A stretch of 64,000 nt of DNA from positions 11,605,553 to 11,669,552 of the forward strand of contig CM119267.1 in assembly GCA_051294375.1 (NCBI GenBank), written 5' to 3'. Below are positions 40,512 to 60,365 of this stretch, in pieces. The DNA is from Paraspadella gotoi. Taxonomy: Eukaryota > Chaetognatha. A program made the translations under genes and the position numbers. Numbering within the stretch: position 1 is the stretch's first letter; each line of letters begins with the position of its first letter. Below the pieces are notes generated by a model that was not told the DNA's origin, did not search any database, and saw only the letters and a program-made list of their open reading frames with translations.

Positions 40512-40536
40512 NNNNNNNNNNNNNNNNNNNNNNNNN
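40512..40536. other. 25-N gap at the centre of an inverted repeat
   Basis: Sequence on the left ends in block C forward and sequence on the right is block C inverted. The other 25-N gaps are 21951-21975, 45346-45370, 47485-47509 and 58215-58239. Gaps of other sizes are 5131-5411, 6796-6992, 12273-12534, 23733-24115, 25580-25751, 25847-26020, 29758-30428, 40891-41087, 46633-47173 and 57828-57954. Confidence 0.95.
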
Positions 40537-42411
40537 GAGAGAGAGAGAGAGAGAGAGAGACGTTAGAAAGGCAAGGAAGAGAAGTGGGAAGACCTCGAAA
40601 AGAGAGAAAATATTCTTTCTTTTTTTTTTTGAGTGGGAGAGAATCGTTGCGCCTCTTGCATGTTGCTAAATGGAGCGAGGCCTGATTTTTGAGGCCAATG
40701 AGTCGGAAGAGTCTCTCGTCGTCGTCATTGTCGTCGTCGTCATTGTCGTCGTCGTTTCCGACGCGCGTCTCTAAACCCCAAAAACTCGGGAATTCCATTA
40801 GCGGCGACAAACGTTGTACACGCGCTTGTATTTCCCGGAATTAGTAGAAAGAGAGAAAGTGGCCGACCCCCTTTTTTTCCGTCCCACCCCNNNNNNNNNN
40901 NNNNNNNNNNNNNNNNNNNNNNNNNNNNNNNNNNNNNNNNNNNNNNNNNNNNNNNNNNNNNNNNNNNNNNNNNNNNNNNNNNNNNNNNNNNNNNNNNNNN
41001 NNNNNNNNNNNNNNNNNNNNNNNNNNNNNNNNNNNNNNNNNNNNNNNNNNNNNNNNNNNNNNNNNNNNNNNNNNNNNNNNNNNNNNNCAACGCCCCTCAG
41101 TTCTCGATCGACCCCGGGGCGAATTTCGTTCCAACCCTTCGCCTCAGCCGAGAGCGAGTTCAAAATTGCAACCTAATAATATCTCTCTTTCCACTCACTT
41201 CGCGAATCCTAGGCTATTCCAACCTATAGGCCCTATACCCATTGTCTTCGTATTTTCTTTTTTTCACATCAAGCCTAACTTAAGAATTTGCCTCCCCCCC
41301 TCCCAATTCAACTCCCATCTTTCCCTCCGCCCAACGCCCCCCCCCCTCCCTCCCCCTCCTCTTCTTCAGGATGTCGTCTGTGTCGTCGCTGAACTCAAAG
41401 TCATCGGCGGCGATGCAACTCTCGAACAGACTCGAGGCGGAGTCGGCCGCCGACGCCGCCACGCCCACGCCAGGTAAGGCGTTGTCGTTGTCGAAGGATG
41501 TCGTTGTTGTTATGACCCTATTATTTCTTTGTATTCGATTTTTGAAGTTGCCCTCGTCCAATTTTGATTCCACTCGGTCCCAATCCATTTTTTTATTCTA
41601 ACTTTTTTTATTCGATCGTTCCCTATCGTATTTCTTTGTCCTTAGCTCATTCCTCTCAGCTCTTTTCTTCTAGATTCTTTCATCTCTTCATCTCTTCGCT
41701 TTTTCTCTTTCCCCCTGTTACGAAATAACTATCTTTAATATTGCGAGGAAATCCAGCTTCTCTCCCTTTTCCCCGTTGCTCTTTTGCTCTTTGTTACTGG
41801 CATCGAAAATGCTTCCATTCTAGCGATCGACACGACATCTTTAGACTCTCTACTACAAACTACTCCTTCTACGACTTAGACTCAGCATCAGACTCAACTA
41901 CTACACTCTACTCTCTTAAGACTACAAGCTACTACAGCTACAGACTCTCCTCAACAAGCTACAACAAGCTTCGACTTAGACTCTACAATCTACTCTCTTT
42001 TCATCAGACTTACATCAATATTTCGTCAAGTCCTGGGCTTCGTAGATCGTCGTCCTTTCGGCCTTAGCCGACGTCATCTACCGAGACTTTGTCGTCGTCA
42101 TCTCCAGGGCGTCTTGACCGGCACCATCGTCTCTTCTGCGCCATTTTATACCCGATTTCATCTGGTTTTGAATGCGCAGAATTAGTCCAGTCAGTTAGAA
42201 TTCAAAGACAGCCACTTCTCCGAACTTAGTTCAATACACCCCCCCTCACTCCTCTCAACCCCCTTCTCCCCTTTCTTCTCACCTCTTCCTCTCCCCCCCT
42301 CTCTCTCCGACCGATTCTTTAAAAAAAAGACTTTAGCCTGAGAATTCGGAAGATTTTTATTAAGAGAATAAAAAAAAGGCAGTCGTTATTTCGCCCGTCT
42401 GTTTTGGGGAG

Positions 42412-42487
<76 letters not shown>

Positions 42488-42795
42488 ATTTTGAGCTCGG
42501 GAGGTAAAAAGGACTGTTAAAATTTTGATATTATGATGACATCTGTGGATGTGTTGAGATTGCAGTTATTCGGCGGCATAAATGGGTTGGTAGCGAATAT
42601 TTGTGTTCCATGGAAGAGGGAGAGAGGGGAGAGTAGGGAGAGTTAGGGGTTGCAAGGGGAGAGTACGATAGGTTGATGAAATATGGGTTGGGATGGGTTG
42701 ATGGTCTTCGCCCCCGTGAAATTTCCCTTTTCGTTTCCTCCATTAAATTCAGTCAGAGAGAAGCTCCTCCCTTTTCCTTTTTGATGGTGATGATC
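40537..42795 (-). repeat. partial inverted copy of block C
   Basis: Reverse complement of about 37671-40225, starting after the 25-N gap at 40512-40536 so that the two arms face each other. A 197-N gap (40891-41087) replaces most of the GA tract. It stops at GATGGTGATGATC, where the complete copy continues CATTCAAACAACG. Confidence 0.9.
41370..41473 (+). CDS. extra copy of exon c
   Basis: It has the same acceptor (CTTCTTCAG), the same 34 codons (MSSVSSLNSKSS...) and the same donor GTAAGG as at 53544-53647. It lies in the partial inverted block 40537-42795, and no exon d follows it on this strand before the block ends at 42795. Confidence 0.4.
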
Positions 42796-43298
42796 CGGCG
42801 CTCGTTTAATCCCGCGTAATGTCACAGGCGTTTCATCGGCAAACACAAACGTAAACAAAAATTTGAGGATAGCGACGACGACGACGACGACGACGAGCCA
42901 CCAGCGACCATGTGGATTAGTTGGTTGTTATCCAGGGTCATTATCCGGGAGATAGATTCCGAGTAAAACGTGGAATCCGAGATTGTCAACCGGTTTGAAT
43001 TGTCAAACATTGAGCGACGATGAAGGCAATTACGACGACGACGACGTCGACATTGTTATCTAAAATTTAGAAAGTATTTACAAACAAAACACGAAAATCT
43101 CACAAAAAAACTACAACCGTAATAACAACTACGAGACAAAAACCCACAATTCACGAAGCGATTATTCATCCTGAGAAAAAAAAGAGAGATTTCGTTTCAC
43201 GAAAAAGAGAAGAAAAAAAAAATGCGTCTAGCGTCTATCCCATGGAACGCCACGCAAAAAAATGCAAAATATGCACAAAAAGTCTGCCCAGAAAAAAA

Positions 43299-43395
<97 letters not shown>

Positions 43396-43723
43396 CATCA
43401 CCCGTTCTCACCATCTCTTCGCGTGTCCTTGATGTAAAGAGCATTGGCCATCCTTCGGAATCCTTCGTACCACGCCGCCACGTGGTTGGCGCCGCCGACG
43501 CCGACGATGTGGGCCGTCGCCGCTCACTTCCGGCGCCAAGTCCGAACCGCCGCGAGGAGAGGGGGGAGAGGGGGCGGGGGTTGTCCGTCTGAAGGAGTGG
43601 TAAAGTAATGGAGGATGAAAGTAAGCAAAAATCGAGCGAACGAAAGAAAGAAAGAAAGAAAGCTAGAAAGAAAGGAAAAAAGAAAGAAATAAATAAACAA
43701 AAAAAAAAAAAGATAAAAAGAAA

Positions 43724-43776
<53 letters not shown>

Positions 43777-45238
43777 ACATAAAAAGCAAAAAAAAAGAGG
43801 AAAGATGAAAAGATAGAAAGACAGAAAGTAGCTTAGAATTTAGTTCAGAGAAAGGATCGTAAAAATGTAAGCAGGGAATCAGAAATTACGAGCTACAAAG
43901 ACATCAAGTGGCCTTCGCTTCTTTATCTTTTCTCTTTTCTTTCCTTCTTTCTTTTCACTTTTTTCATGACGAGGAAAAACCGAAGGAGTTCAAAAATAAT
44001 AACGTCTTCATGTATTTTAATACAAAAAAATTAATATTTTTGAAGAAACGAACATGGCGGTTCGCTTTTATCATATTTTCATGTTTACATTTCACAACGT
44101 CAGGCATCAAGTTCGTGGGATTCGATTCGTCATGAAATTACAAAAAAAAAACAAAAAAACAAACTATTCACAGAAACCGTTTCCTTTTCTCTGCTTTACG
44201 AGCCAAACTTTTTCTTTTCTCTTCCTTAATTCTTTTTATTTCTCTTCTTCTCTTTTCTCTGACAGGATCACTGCTAACGAATGTTTTTCTTGAGATTTGC
44301 TTCTCTGAATCTTCCTCTCTTGGCCGGCTCGCTCGCCTCCTACCCCACCTGCCCCAACTCCCCGCTCCCCCCCACAAACTTCCACGGCCACTTATTCCCT
44401 CGTGGCTTCCTCCACTCCCTGCCCACCACGGTCGCCCACTCACAACTTCTTTTTCTCTTTTCACAGTGACGCTCGCTAATCGGAGTCCAAACCAGACGCT
44501 TTAGCTATTGGACTTTAAGAAATTCTCACATAAAGAACTCTCATTAAGACGCGTTTAATAATTAACCCTTTTACTAACCGTGGCTTTTAACTTAATATAA
44601 TAAAACGAAGAAGTTTCAACGTCGTCGCAGGCTCAGCGATTCAGAGTTAAAATGATGTTAGATTAAATTTTAAATAGGGATTTCTGTACGAAAGCAGAAC
44701 TAATTAGTATTTGCCAAATACGTACTGGTTTTTAGTTAATCACCAGAAAGTAAAGATTCACCTTCCCGCTCTTTCCGTTTTTTGATCACTATTAACGAAT
44801 TTCTCACCTGCGCAACCGGAGTGGATGTCATGAGGGTGATTCACAAGGCTGTAGATGGCGGTTTGAGTATTGGGCGAAGCTAGCACCGTAGTGCCTGAAG
44901 AAGGACAAGAAAGAATTTTATTGAATTAAAACAAAGAAAGAAAAAAGGAGGGTCGACGCACGAGAGGCGAGATCTTAATCGCTTACCCATTAAGTACACA
45001 TTTATATGTACATACTAACTCGCAGCGGGCGACGAATCTACAAATTAGTTAGTCTTTAAGAGGGGAGAGAAAGAGAGCGAAATAAAATAAAAGAGAGAGA
45101 AAGAGAGAGAGAGAGAGAGTTGGCAAAGTCGAGCTCACGAGTCACGATACAACAGTTTAAGGGAATCGAATAAAGAAAACGTGAAAAACGAGAGATTGAG
45201 TGCGCATGTGTGTGAAGCCAGAGGACAGAGAGAGAAAG

Positions 45239-45332
<94 letters not shown>

Positions 45333-45345
45333 CGTTGTTTGAATG
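42796..45345 (+). repeat. block B, second forward copy
   Basis: Same as 35121-37670 at a constant offset of 7675, with no indel seen over 2550 bp. It begins with the same base as copy 1 (CGGCGCTCGTTTAATCCCG) and ends at GTTTGAATG, directly before a 25-N gap. Confidence 0.92.
43412..44894 (-). CDS. extra copies of exons d and e (block B2)
   Basis: Exon d is 44808-44894 and e 43412-43522, both on -. They are the copies at 37133-37219 and 35737-35847 shifted by exactly 7675 bp. The block boundaries at 42796 and 45345 cut them off from exon c. Confidence 0.4.
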
Positions 45346-45370
45346 NNNNNNNNNNNNNNNNNNNNNNNNN

Positions 45371-47484
45371 TCTCTCTCTCTCTCTCTTTCTCTCTCTTTT
45401 ATTTTATTTCGCTCTCTTTCTCTCCCCTCTTAAAGACTAACTAATTTGTAGATTCGTCGCCCGCTGCGAGTTAGTATGTACATATAAATGTGTACTTAAT
45501 GGGTAAGCGATTAAGTCTCGCCTCTCGTGCGTCGACCCTCCTTTTTCTTTCTTTGTTTTAATTCAATAAAATTCTTTCTTGTCCTTCCTTCAGGCACTAC
45601 GGTGCTAGCTTCGCCCAATACTCAAACCGCCATCTACAGCCTTGTGAATCACCCTCATGACATCCACTCCGGTTGCGCAGGTGAGAAATTCGTTAATAGT
45701 GATCAAAAAACGGAAAGAGCGGGAAGGTGAATCTTTACTTTCTGGTGATTAACTAAAAACCAGTACGTATTTGGCAAATACTAATTAGTTCTGCTTTCGT
45801 ACAGAAATCCCTATTTAAAATTTAATCTAACATCATTTTAACTCTGAATCGCTGAGCCTGCGACGACGTTGAAACTTCTTCGTTTTATTATATTAAGTTA
45901 AAAGCCACGGTAGTAAAAGGGTTAATTATTAAACGCGTCTTAATGAGAGTTCTTTATGTGAGAATTTCTTAAAGTCCAATAGCTAAAGCGTCTGGTTTGG
46001 ACTCCGATTAGCGAGCGTCACTGTGAAAAGAGAAAAAGAAGTTGTGAGTGGGCGACCGTGGTGGGCAGGGAGTGGAGGAAGCCACGAGGGAATAAAGTGG
46101 CCGTGGAAGTTTGTGGGGGGGGAGCGGGAGTTGGGGCAGGTGGGGTAGGAGGCGAGCGAGCCGGCCAGAGAGAGGAAGATTCAGAGAAGCAAATCTCAAG
46201 AAAAACATTCGTTAGCAGTGATCCTGTCAGAGAAAAGAGAAGAAGAGAAATAAAAAGAATTAAGGAAGAGAAAAGAAAAAGTTTGGCTCGTAAAGCAGAG
46301 AAAAGGAAACGTTGTTATTTTTTTTTTGTAATTTCATGACGAATCGAATCCCACGAACTTGATGCCTGACGTTGTGAAATGTAAACATGAAAATATGATA
46401 AAAGCGAACCGCCATGTTCGTTTCTTCAAAAATATTAATTTTTTTGTATTAAAATACATGAAGACGTTATTATTTTGAACTCCTTCGGTTTTTCCTCGTC
46501 ATGAAAAAAGTGAAAAGAAAGAAGGAAAGAAAAGAGAAAAGATAAAGAAGCGAAGGCCACTTGATGTCTTTGTAGCTCGTAATTTCTGATTCCCTGCTTA
46601 CATTTTTACGATCCTTTCTCTGAACTAAATTCNNNNNNNNNNNNNNNNNNNNNNNNNNNNNNNNNNNNNNNNNNNNNNNNNNNNNNNNNNNNNNNNNNNN
46701 NNNNNNNNNNNNNNNNNNNNNNNNNNNNNNNNNNNNNNNNNNNNNNNNNNNNNNNNNNNNNNNNNNNNNNNNNNNNNNNNNNNNNNNNNNNNNNNNNNNN
46801 NNNNNNNNNNNNNNNNNNNNNNNNNNNNNNNNNNNNNNNNNNNNNNNNNNNNNNNNNNNNNNNNNNNNNNNNNNNNNNNNNNNNNNNNNNNNNNNNNNNN
46901 NNNNNNNNNNNNNNNNNNNNNNNNNNNNNNNNNNNNNNNNNNNNNNNNNNNNNNNNNNNNNNNNNNNNNNNNNNNNNNNNNNNNNNNNNNNNNNNNNNNN
47001 NNNNNNNNNNNNNNNNNNNNNNNNNNNNNNNNNNNNNNNNNNNNNNNNNNNNNNNNNNNNNNNNNNNNNNNNNNNNNNNNNNNNNNNNNNNNNNNNNNNN
47101 NNNNNNNNNNNNNNNNNNNNNNNNNNNNNNNNNNNNNNNNNNNNNNNNNNNNNNNNNNNNNNNNNNNNNNNNNAATTTTTTTTCTGGGCAGACTTTTTGT
47201 GCATATTTTGCATTTTTTTGCGTGGCGTTCCCATGGGATAGACGCTAGACGCATTTTTTTTTCTTCTCTTTTTCGTGAAACGAAATCTCTCTTTTTTTTT
47301 CTCAGGATGAATAATCGCTTCGTGAATTGTGGGTTTTTGTCTCGTAGTTGTTATTACGGTTGTAGTTTTTTGTGAGATTTTCGTGTTTTGTTTGTAAATA
47401 CTTTCTAAATTTTAGATAACAATGTCGACGTCGTCGTCGTCGTAATTGCCTTCATCGTCGCTCAATGTTTGACAATTCAAACCC
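45371..47484 (-). repeat. block B, inverted partial copy
   Basis: It corresponds to about 55230-57356 in the same orientation as that copy, with scattered single-base differences (for example AAGTCTCGCC for AAGATCTCGCC) and a 541-N gap at 46633-47173. It is bounded by 25-N gaps on both sides. Confidence 0.88.
45594..45680 (+). CDS. extra copy of exon d
   Basis: The exon ([20 protein letters not shown]...) is intact, with donor GTGAGA. The acceptor reads CCTTCCTTCAG, against CCTTCTTCAG in the other copies. Exon e would be inside the 541-N gap that follows (46633-47173). Confidence 0.4.
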
Positions 47485-48059
47485 NNNNNNNNNNNNNNNN
47501 NNNNNNNNNACAGATCTCTCTCTCTCCCCCAACTTCCGCTCCAATTAGCGCCGAAAGAGAAAGACATACCGAGGCCCCGGGGAAGCATCATGGGTCATTT
47601 TCGAGTCGAAAAAATCTGGAGGGGAAATGGAAGGAAGGGAAGAAGTGGATGATGAAACGAAGAGAAGAGACGTAAAAGAAAGGGAATTAAAAAGAAAAGA
47701 AAAAAAGAAAGGAAAAATGGTGAAGAGAAGTAGAGGAATGGTGAGGATTAAGGAGAGAAAGGAAAGGGAATGGAGAGAGGAAAAGGTTCGCCAAATGAGA
47801 AAGATGTTTAAGGAAAAGAAAAGTAAAAATAGGAAACAGGGAACTGTGAAGAACATGAAAGATAAGGGAGAAATAAAGGAAGGGAAGAAAAAAACGGGGG
47901 AAAAAAGGGAAAGGATGGGAAGGAGAAATGGGAAAAACGGGGACGAAGGAAAAAAGGGAGAGCGATACTCGAAGGAAATTGGTACAACTTGAAATGCCGC
48001 TTGTGAGTAACAACTTTAAAAAAAAGAAAAAAAGAAAAGAATGTGAACGGAAGAAGGTA

Positions 48060-48065
<6 letters not shown>

Positions 48066-48128
<63 letters not shown>
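48066..48128 (+). repeat. (TA)n, about 62 bp
   Basis: It matches the 32-bp TA tract at 31060-31091 in the other A copy and is followed in both by AAAATATCT units. Confidence 0.9.
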
Positions 48129-48134
<6 letters not shown>

Positions 48135-48869
48135 CTAAAATATCTAAAAATATCTAAAATATCTAAAATCTAATATCTAAACTAATATCAGTTAAATGGA
48201 GGACAACATGAAAACGCGAGAATGAAAAATTAGGTGAGGATAAAAAAAAAACAAGCCTAGAAGGACAAAACAAAACAGTGAAACAAAACAAACAACAAAA
48301 GCATAAGGCTTTTTGAGGGTATTTTGCTATCTTCTCACGATTAGATTTTTGACTATTTAAATAACTTATTTTCTTAAACCTGTATAATTTATAACAATTT
48401 AATTTATTCGAAACCCTGCAGACTGTTCCTATGACAAATTAACTACATATTTCATTGTTATGTGTAATTTGTTTACATATTTTGTCGCCAAGATTCAAAA
48501 AAATATAAGAAAAAAGAGTATTCAAAGAACAACTGTTTCTCTTCCCACTAATGTACGAACGATTAGTCTGACCACGACGCGCATCTGGTCTGAAGAAAAT
48601 GAGGCGAAACAGCGAGCGAGAGACAGAGAGGCCTACCTCCTTTCCTGTCAAACTCGTTTTTCCTTCCAAGTTTCCGGTTTTGCCGTTCGCTTTGACCGCG
48701 AATGGCTTGACGATGACGACGACGATGACGACGATGACGACGACGACGTCGACGACGACGACGATGACGACCGCTTGGATTGGGTTGTCATCGACGCTTC
48801 ACTAAACGGAAAACGCATTAAAGGGGTCTCTCGGTGTACCGTTCCTATTTTTTTCCGTGCGTCTTTCCC

Positions 48870-48939
<70 letters not shown>

Positions 48940-49615
48940 CTCTCTCTCGTTCTCAACTTTTTTTTTCGGCGAACAGAGGCAGACGAGAGGCTAAAAAAAA
49001 ATGACCACGTAGCTCTCGTAAAACTGCTTTATCTTCTTTTCTCCTTTGACAAATCCGTCCCCTTCTTTTTCTTTTTCCTCCCTCTCCATCCACAATCACC
49101 ATCACCCACCATCACCCACCATCAAACCACCATCACCCACTCAATCCATCACCCACTATTCCGAAATCCCTAATGACTAACCCTCATCCTTAACCGAATC
49201 TCTAACATAATCTCTAAAGTCTAAACTAACCTTAACATTATCAATAAGCCTCATCCCAAACGTATTTACATACATCCATTTCTTCTCACGTATTTTTTAA
49301 ACCTATTTAAACCTGTTTAAACTATTGAAATTTACGTAAATGAGCCGATTTTGGCAAATATGACCGAAAACTGAATGACGCCTGCATTTTCAGAGACCTT
49401 ACCTTTATTAACTTACCTAACTCATGAGAATAAATAAAAAAGACGAAAAGCCCCGCGTCTCAAATTCGGAACCCGAGCGAGGTCTTAATTTCTCCCTTTC
49501 TCGATAACGATCCTTCGCCAAAAAAAAAAGGATCGGCGTCAATATTTGCAGCGCTAATGGGCGCCGTCGATGAGATGACCGGAAGTCCGCCCGGGGAAGA
49601 CGCGTCTTTATCTCC

Positions 49616-49703
<88 letters not shown>

Positions 49704-49758
49704 TCGTTCGGTGAAGGAAAAGCCAAATCTTATCGGAAAAAAATCTATCGACGAACCC

Positions 49759-49806
<48 letters not shown>

Positions 49807-50661
49807 CAAGAGGATCCATTAGCAAGAAAAACAAGTTAATTGAGGATAACCAGAGGGTGGGAGGTGAGGGAAGGACGGGAGCCGAGATAACGAGGTCGAT
49901 GGACTGAGTCTTGTAATCTGGTGGGGACTGGCGTGGGGCATCGCTTAACGTTTTTATCACGTCACGACGTCGTTGTTGTCGTTATTGTCGTCGTCTTCAT
50001 GTTATTACGTCAAAAAAAAAAAAAAACTTGAATGTCTTCGTCCTGGTCCAGGTTGTTCACCTTCATCATCATCGTCATCATCGAGTTCGACATCATCGTC
50101 GTCGTCGTCGTCATAGATGGCGCTTTCGCCGCCGTCCGCGAGGTCATAAATCAAGAATAAAAGGCGCCGAGGATAATGTTAATAAAAAAAACTTTAAAAC
50201 GAAATAAAAATTTAGTCCGTTGTTTCATTTATGTTTATCCACTTTTTGCCCATTTCTTGGTTTTAAAATATATGTGCTTATATTTTTTTTCAATTTTTAT
50301 TAGACGTTATTTAGTCTTCCCTCTCTCTGTTTGTTTATTTATTCACGACTCACGATCACTTGATTAATTTTCGTTTTACCTTTGATTTTGAGTTTGGTGT
50401 TCTCATGGTCTCTTTCCTTTCCTGATTACAATTTACGCTTCTTCTTCCAAGTATTACTTCTTTCCATACTTACTTACTTCTTTCCATATTTAAATCCTTT
50501 TTTTCTTCCTCCACTCATTCCACTTCTTTCTTCTTCTTCGCATGGATGTTTAAAAGATGACGTTTGCTTAATTGATTTAAGTAATTTTATATCAACTGAT
50601 TCAACTATACAGTGTACATGAAGTGTATGTTAAGTATTATAACGCATATAACGATCATACT

Positions 50662-50770
50662 TACGTATATATACGTATATATACGTATATATATACGTAT
50701 ATATACGTATATATACGTATATACGTATATACGTATATATACGTATTATACGTATATATACGTATATATA
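50662..50770 (+). repeat. TACGTATATA array, copy 2
   Basis: Same array as 33626-33736, with one T/A lost in a late unit (CGTATTATACG). Confidence 0.9.
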
Positions 50771-51178
50771 CATCAGACTAGACGAAGTAAGAAAAAAGAA
50801 TGTGTAAAACCATTTTTGGCCGAAAAAAAAACCTTTCAAACTCCAGGGAGACTTTGGTAGTTGGCTTGAGTCAACGAGGAAGAGAAGATGAGGAAAGAAG
50901 CAATAGAACTGAGAAGAAAAAAGGGTCACCTTTATCTTTGTTTTCGTAAATCCTTAAAAGTTAAAACAAAAGAACTACGTAAAGTCGTGATATATCTGAC
51001 ATTCAAAAGTAGAGATAGAAAAAAACGAGACGGAGTCTCGAAATTTTAGATTTGAATTATTTCCTCCCTTGCTTTTAAAGTCATGTAATAATATTTATAT
51101 ATAATCAATTTTCTGCTTATAAATCAACAATTTAAAAATTCCCCCCCTTTTTTTTCCCCCTCTCAACTCGCCTTTCAG

Positions 51179-57535
<6,357 letters not shown>

Positions 57536-57550
<15 letters not shown>

Positions 57551-57589
57551 GGCAAAGTTAAAATTAAACGAGCGCCGGGCAAAGTTAAA
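57536..57589 (+). repeat. 27-bp tandem duplication
   Basis: Two adjacent 27-bp units (57536-57562 and 57563-57589), each containing CGAGCGCCGGGCAAAG. The boundary of block B (CGGCGCTCG, 35121 and 42796) falls inside the first unit, at 57550. The same tandem is visible at about 63172-63230 in the error-rich copy. Confidence 0.8.
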
Positions 57590-57954
57590 AACATCGCCAC
57601 ACCAGAAAGAGATTGAATCGTCGTCTTCGTCGTCGTTGTCGTCTTCTTTGTTGTCGCCGTGCTCCTCGTCGTCGTCGTCGTCGTCGTCGCAAGTCTCATC
57701 CTCCTCGTTAAGTTTTGTTTATGTAAGGATCGTCGAATTTTCGTTCATCGTTGAATTTGGTTTTTGTGACTAAAATCACCAAAGCCGGATCGGAGGAAGA
57801 TCGCTTCCGGTGAAAGCCAATTAAGACNNNNNNNNNNNNNNNNNNNNNNNNNNNNNNNNNNNNNNNNNNNNNNNNNNNNNNNNNNNNNNNNNNNNNNNNN
57901 NNNNNNNNNNNNNNNNNNNNNNNNNNNNNNNNNNNNNNNNNNNNNNNNNNNNNN

Positions 57955-57987
<33 letters not shown>

Positions 57988-58239
57988 AAAAGAGAGGATG
58001 TAAGATGGAAAGGCTCATGATAAGAAAGAAGGTTAAAAAGCTACCCCGCGGCTTATCTTCGTCGTCGTCGGCTTAATCTAATCTAATCTTTCCTCTGTAC
58101 TGGCCCTTCCGTGCCTCCTCTCTCTTCTTTTTTCCTTCTTGTCCTTTTTCTTTTCACAATTTTTCTTTTCTTTTCTCTCTCGGTGACCTCCATTTTTTCC
58201 TCTCCTTTCCATTCNNNNNNNNNNNNNNNNNNNNNNNNN

Positions 58240-58701
58240 TAGATGAGGAGAAATCTTTGTGCCCTCGCCGCCCTCTTTGCATTTTGCTAAATGGAGCGAG
58301 GCCTGATTTTTGAGGCCAAAATGAGCGGGAAAAGTCTCTCGTCGTCGTCATTGTCGTCGTCGTCATTCGCGTCGTTCCGACGCGCACTCCTCTCAAAACC
58401 CCAAAAACCGAGAATTCCATTAAGCGGCGACAAAACGTTCGTACACAGCGCTTGTATTTCCCGGAAATTAGTAAGAAAGGAGAAAGTGGCCGACCCCTTT
58501 TTCCGTCCACCCCATCGGCAAGGATCCCAACCCATTCGAACCCCCTAAGCCCCCCCCCCCCCCTCATGCGACGATCGGACCGGATTTCGAGTTTTCCCGC
58601 GCGAATTCTGGTGAATTTCGAGAGAGAGAGAAAAAGAGAGGAGAAGCGAATTTTCGCTGATCCGCGGACGAGGGAACGGAAATCGATGAGAGAGAGAAGA
58701 G

Positions 58702-58738
<37 letters not shown>

Positions 58739-60321
58739 GAGAGGAGAGAGAGAGAGAAGAGAGAGAGAATCAGAAAGAGAGAGAGAGAGAGAGAGACGAG
58801 AGGAGAGAGAGAGAGAGAGAGGGGAGAGAGACGAGAAGCCTACCAGACACATGACAACAGAGGATAGGGAATATCAGGGACGAATTATGAAATTGGAGTT
58901 CAGAGAATGGGTGTGTTCAGGAGTGGGCTGCGCCTTTTCAACGCCCCTCAGTTCTTCGATCGACCCCAGGGCGAATTCGTTTCCAACCCCTTCGCCTCAG
59001 CCGAGAGCGAGTTTCAAATTTATGCAACCAAATTATATCGTACTCTTTCCACTCACTTCGCGAATCCTAGGCGATCCAACCATAGGCCTATACCCATTGG
59101 TCTTCCGTATTTTCTTTTTGTTCACATCAAGGACTAAACTTAAAATTTGCCTTCCCCCCCAATTACTCTCATCTTTCCCTCCGCCCCAACGCCCCCCCCT
59201 CCCTCCCCCTTCCTCTTCTTCAGGATGTCGTCTGTGTCGCTCGCTGAACTCAAAGTCATCGGCGGCGATGGCAACTCTCGAACAGCTCCCGAGGGGCGGA
59301 GTCGGCCGCCGACGCCGCCACGCCCACGCCAGGTAGCGTTGTCGTGCGAATGGATGTCGTTATGACCCTATTATCTTCTTTGTTATATCCGATTTTTGAA
59401 GTGCCCTCGTCCAATTTTGATTTCCACTCCGGTACAACCTTCATAACGCTTTTTTAAGCCAATCAACTTTATTGTTTTCCCAATCCGATTTTTATTCTTA
59501 ATTTTTATTCGATCGTTCCCTTTCGTATTTCCTTTGTCCTAGCTCATCCGTCTCAGCTCTCTTCCTAGATTCTTTCATCTCTTTATCTCTTCGCTTTTTC
59601 CTTCTCCCCCCCTCACTCCCCTCTCAAACCCCCTTCTCCCCTTCTTTCTCACCTCTCCCTTCTCCCCCCGCCTCTCTCTTCTCCGACCGAGTTTCTTTTA
59701 AAAAAAAGACTTTAGCTGAGAATTCGGAAAGGGGGATTTTATTAAGAGAATTAAACAAAAGAAAAGGCAGTCGTTATTTCGCACCGTCTTTTGGGGAGGG
59801 AGAGAGAGAGAGAGAGAGAAGAAAGAGAGAGAGGAGGAGAGAGGAGAGAGAGAGAATAGGAGAGTGAAGATCGGACGAGGAGGAGAGAGAGCAAGAAGAA
59901 GCGGAGGCGAGAGATAAAAGAACAGAAATTTTGATGCTCGGGGGAGGTTTTAAGGTAAAAAGGGACTGTTAAAATTTTGATATTATATTGAATCTGTGGC
60001 AAGTGTTAGATTTGCAGTTATTCGGCGGCATTTTAAAGGGTTTTGTAGCGAATGTTTGTGTACCATGGAAGGAGAGTGAACGAGGGCGGAGTAGGGAGAG
60101 CTTAGGGGGTTGCAAGGAGGGAAGTACGATATGTTGTGATTGAAATATTGGGTTGGATGGGAAGTGAAGTCTTTCGCCCCGTTGAAAATTTCCTTCGTTT
60201 CCTCCATTAATTTCAGTCAGCGGAGAAACTCCTCCTTTCCTTTTTTGATGGTTGATTGATAACATGCAAAGGCAACGTCTCCCTCTCTCTCCTCTCTCTC
60301 TCTCTCTCTCTTCTTCTCTCT

Positions 60322-60365
<44 letters not shown>

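Noticed and set aside
48460-49173. 237-codon frame with a long Asp run in block A2
   Set aside because: Open only in this copy. The A1 copy has single-base differences that break it, and it runs through (GAC)n and (CT)n microsatellites. A short real exon inside cannot be excluded.
49557-49907. ATG frame starting MGAVDEMTGSPPGEDAS after TTTGCAG
   Set aside because: The first 17 residues look coding, but the frame then enters GA and ACG repeats, and a one-base difference between A copies changes its continuation. No donor was found.
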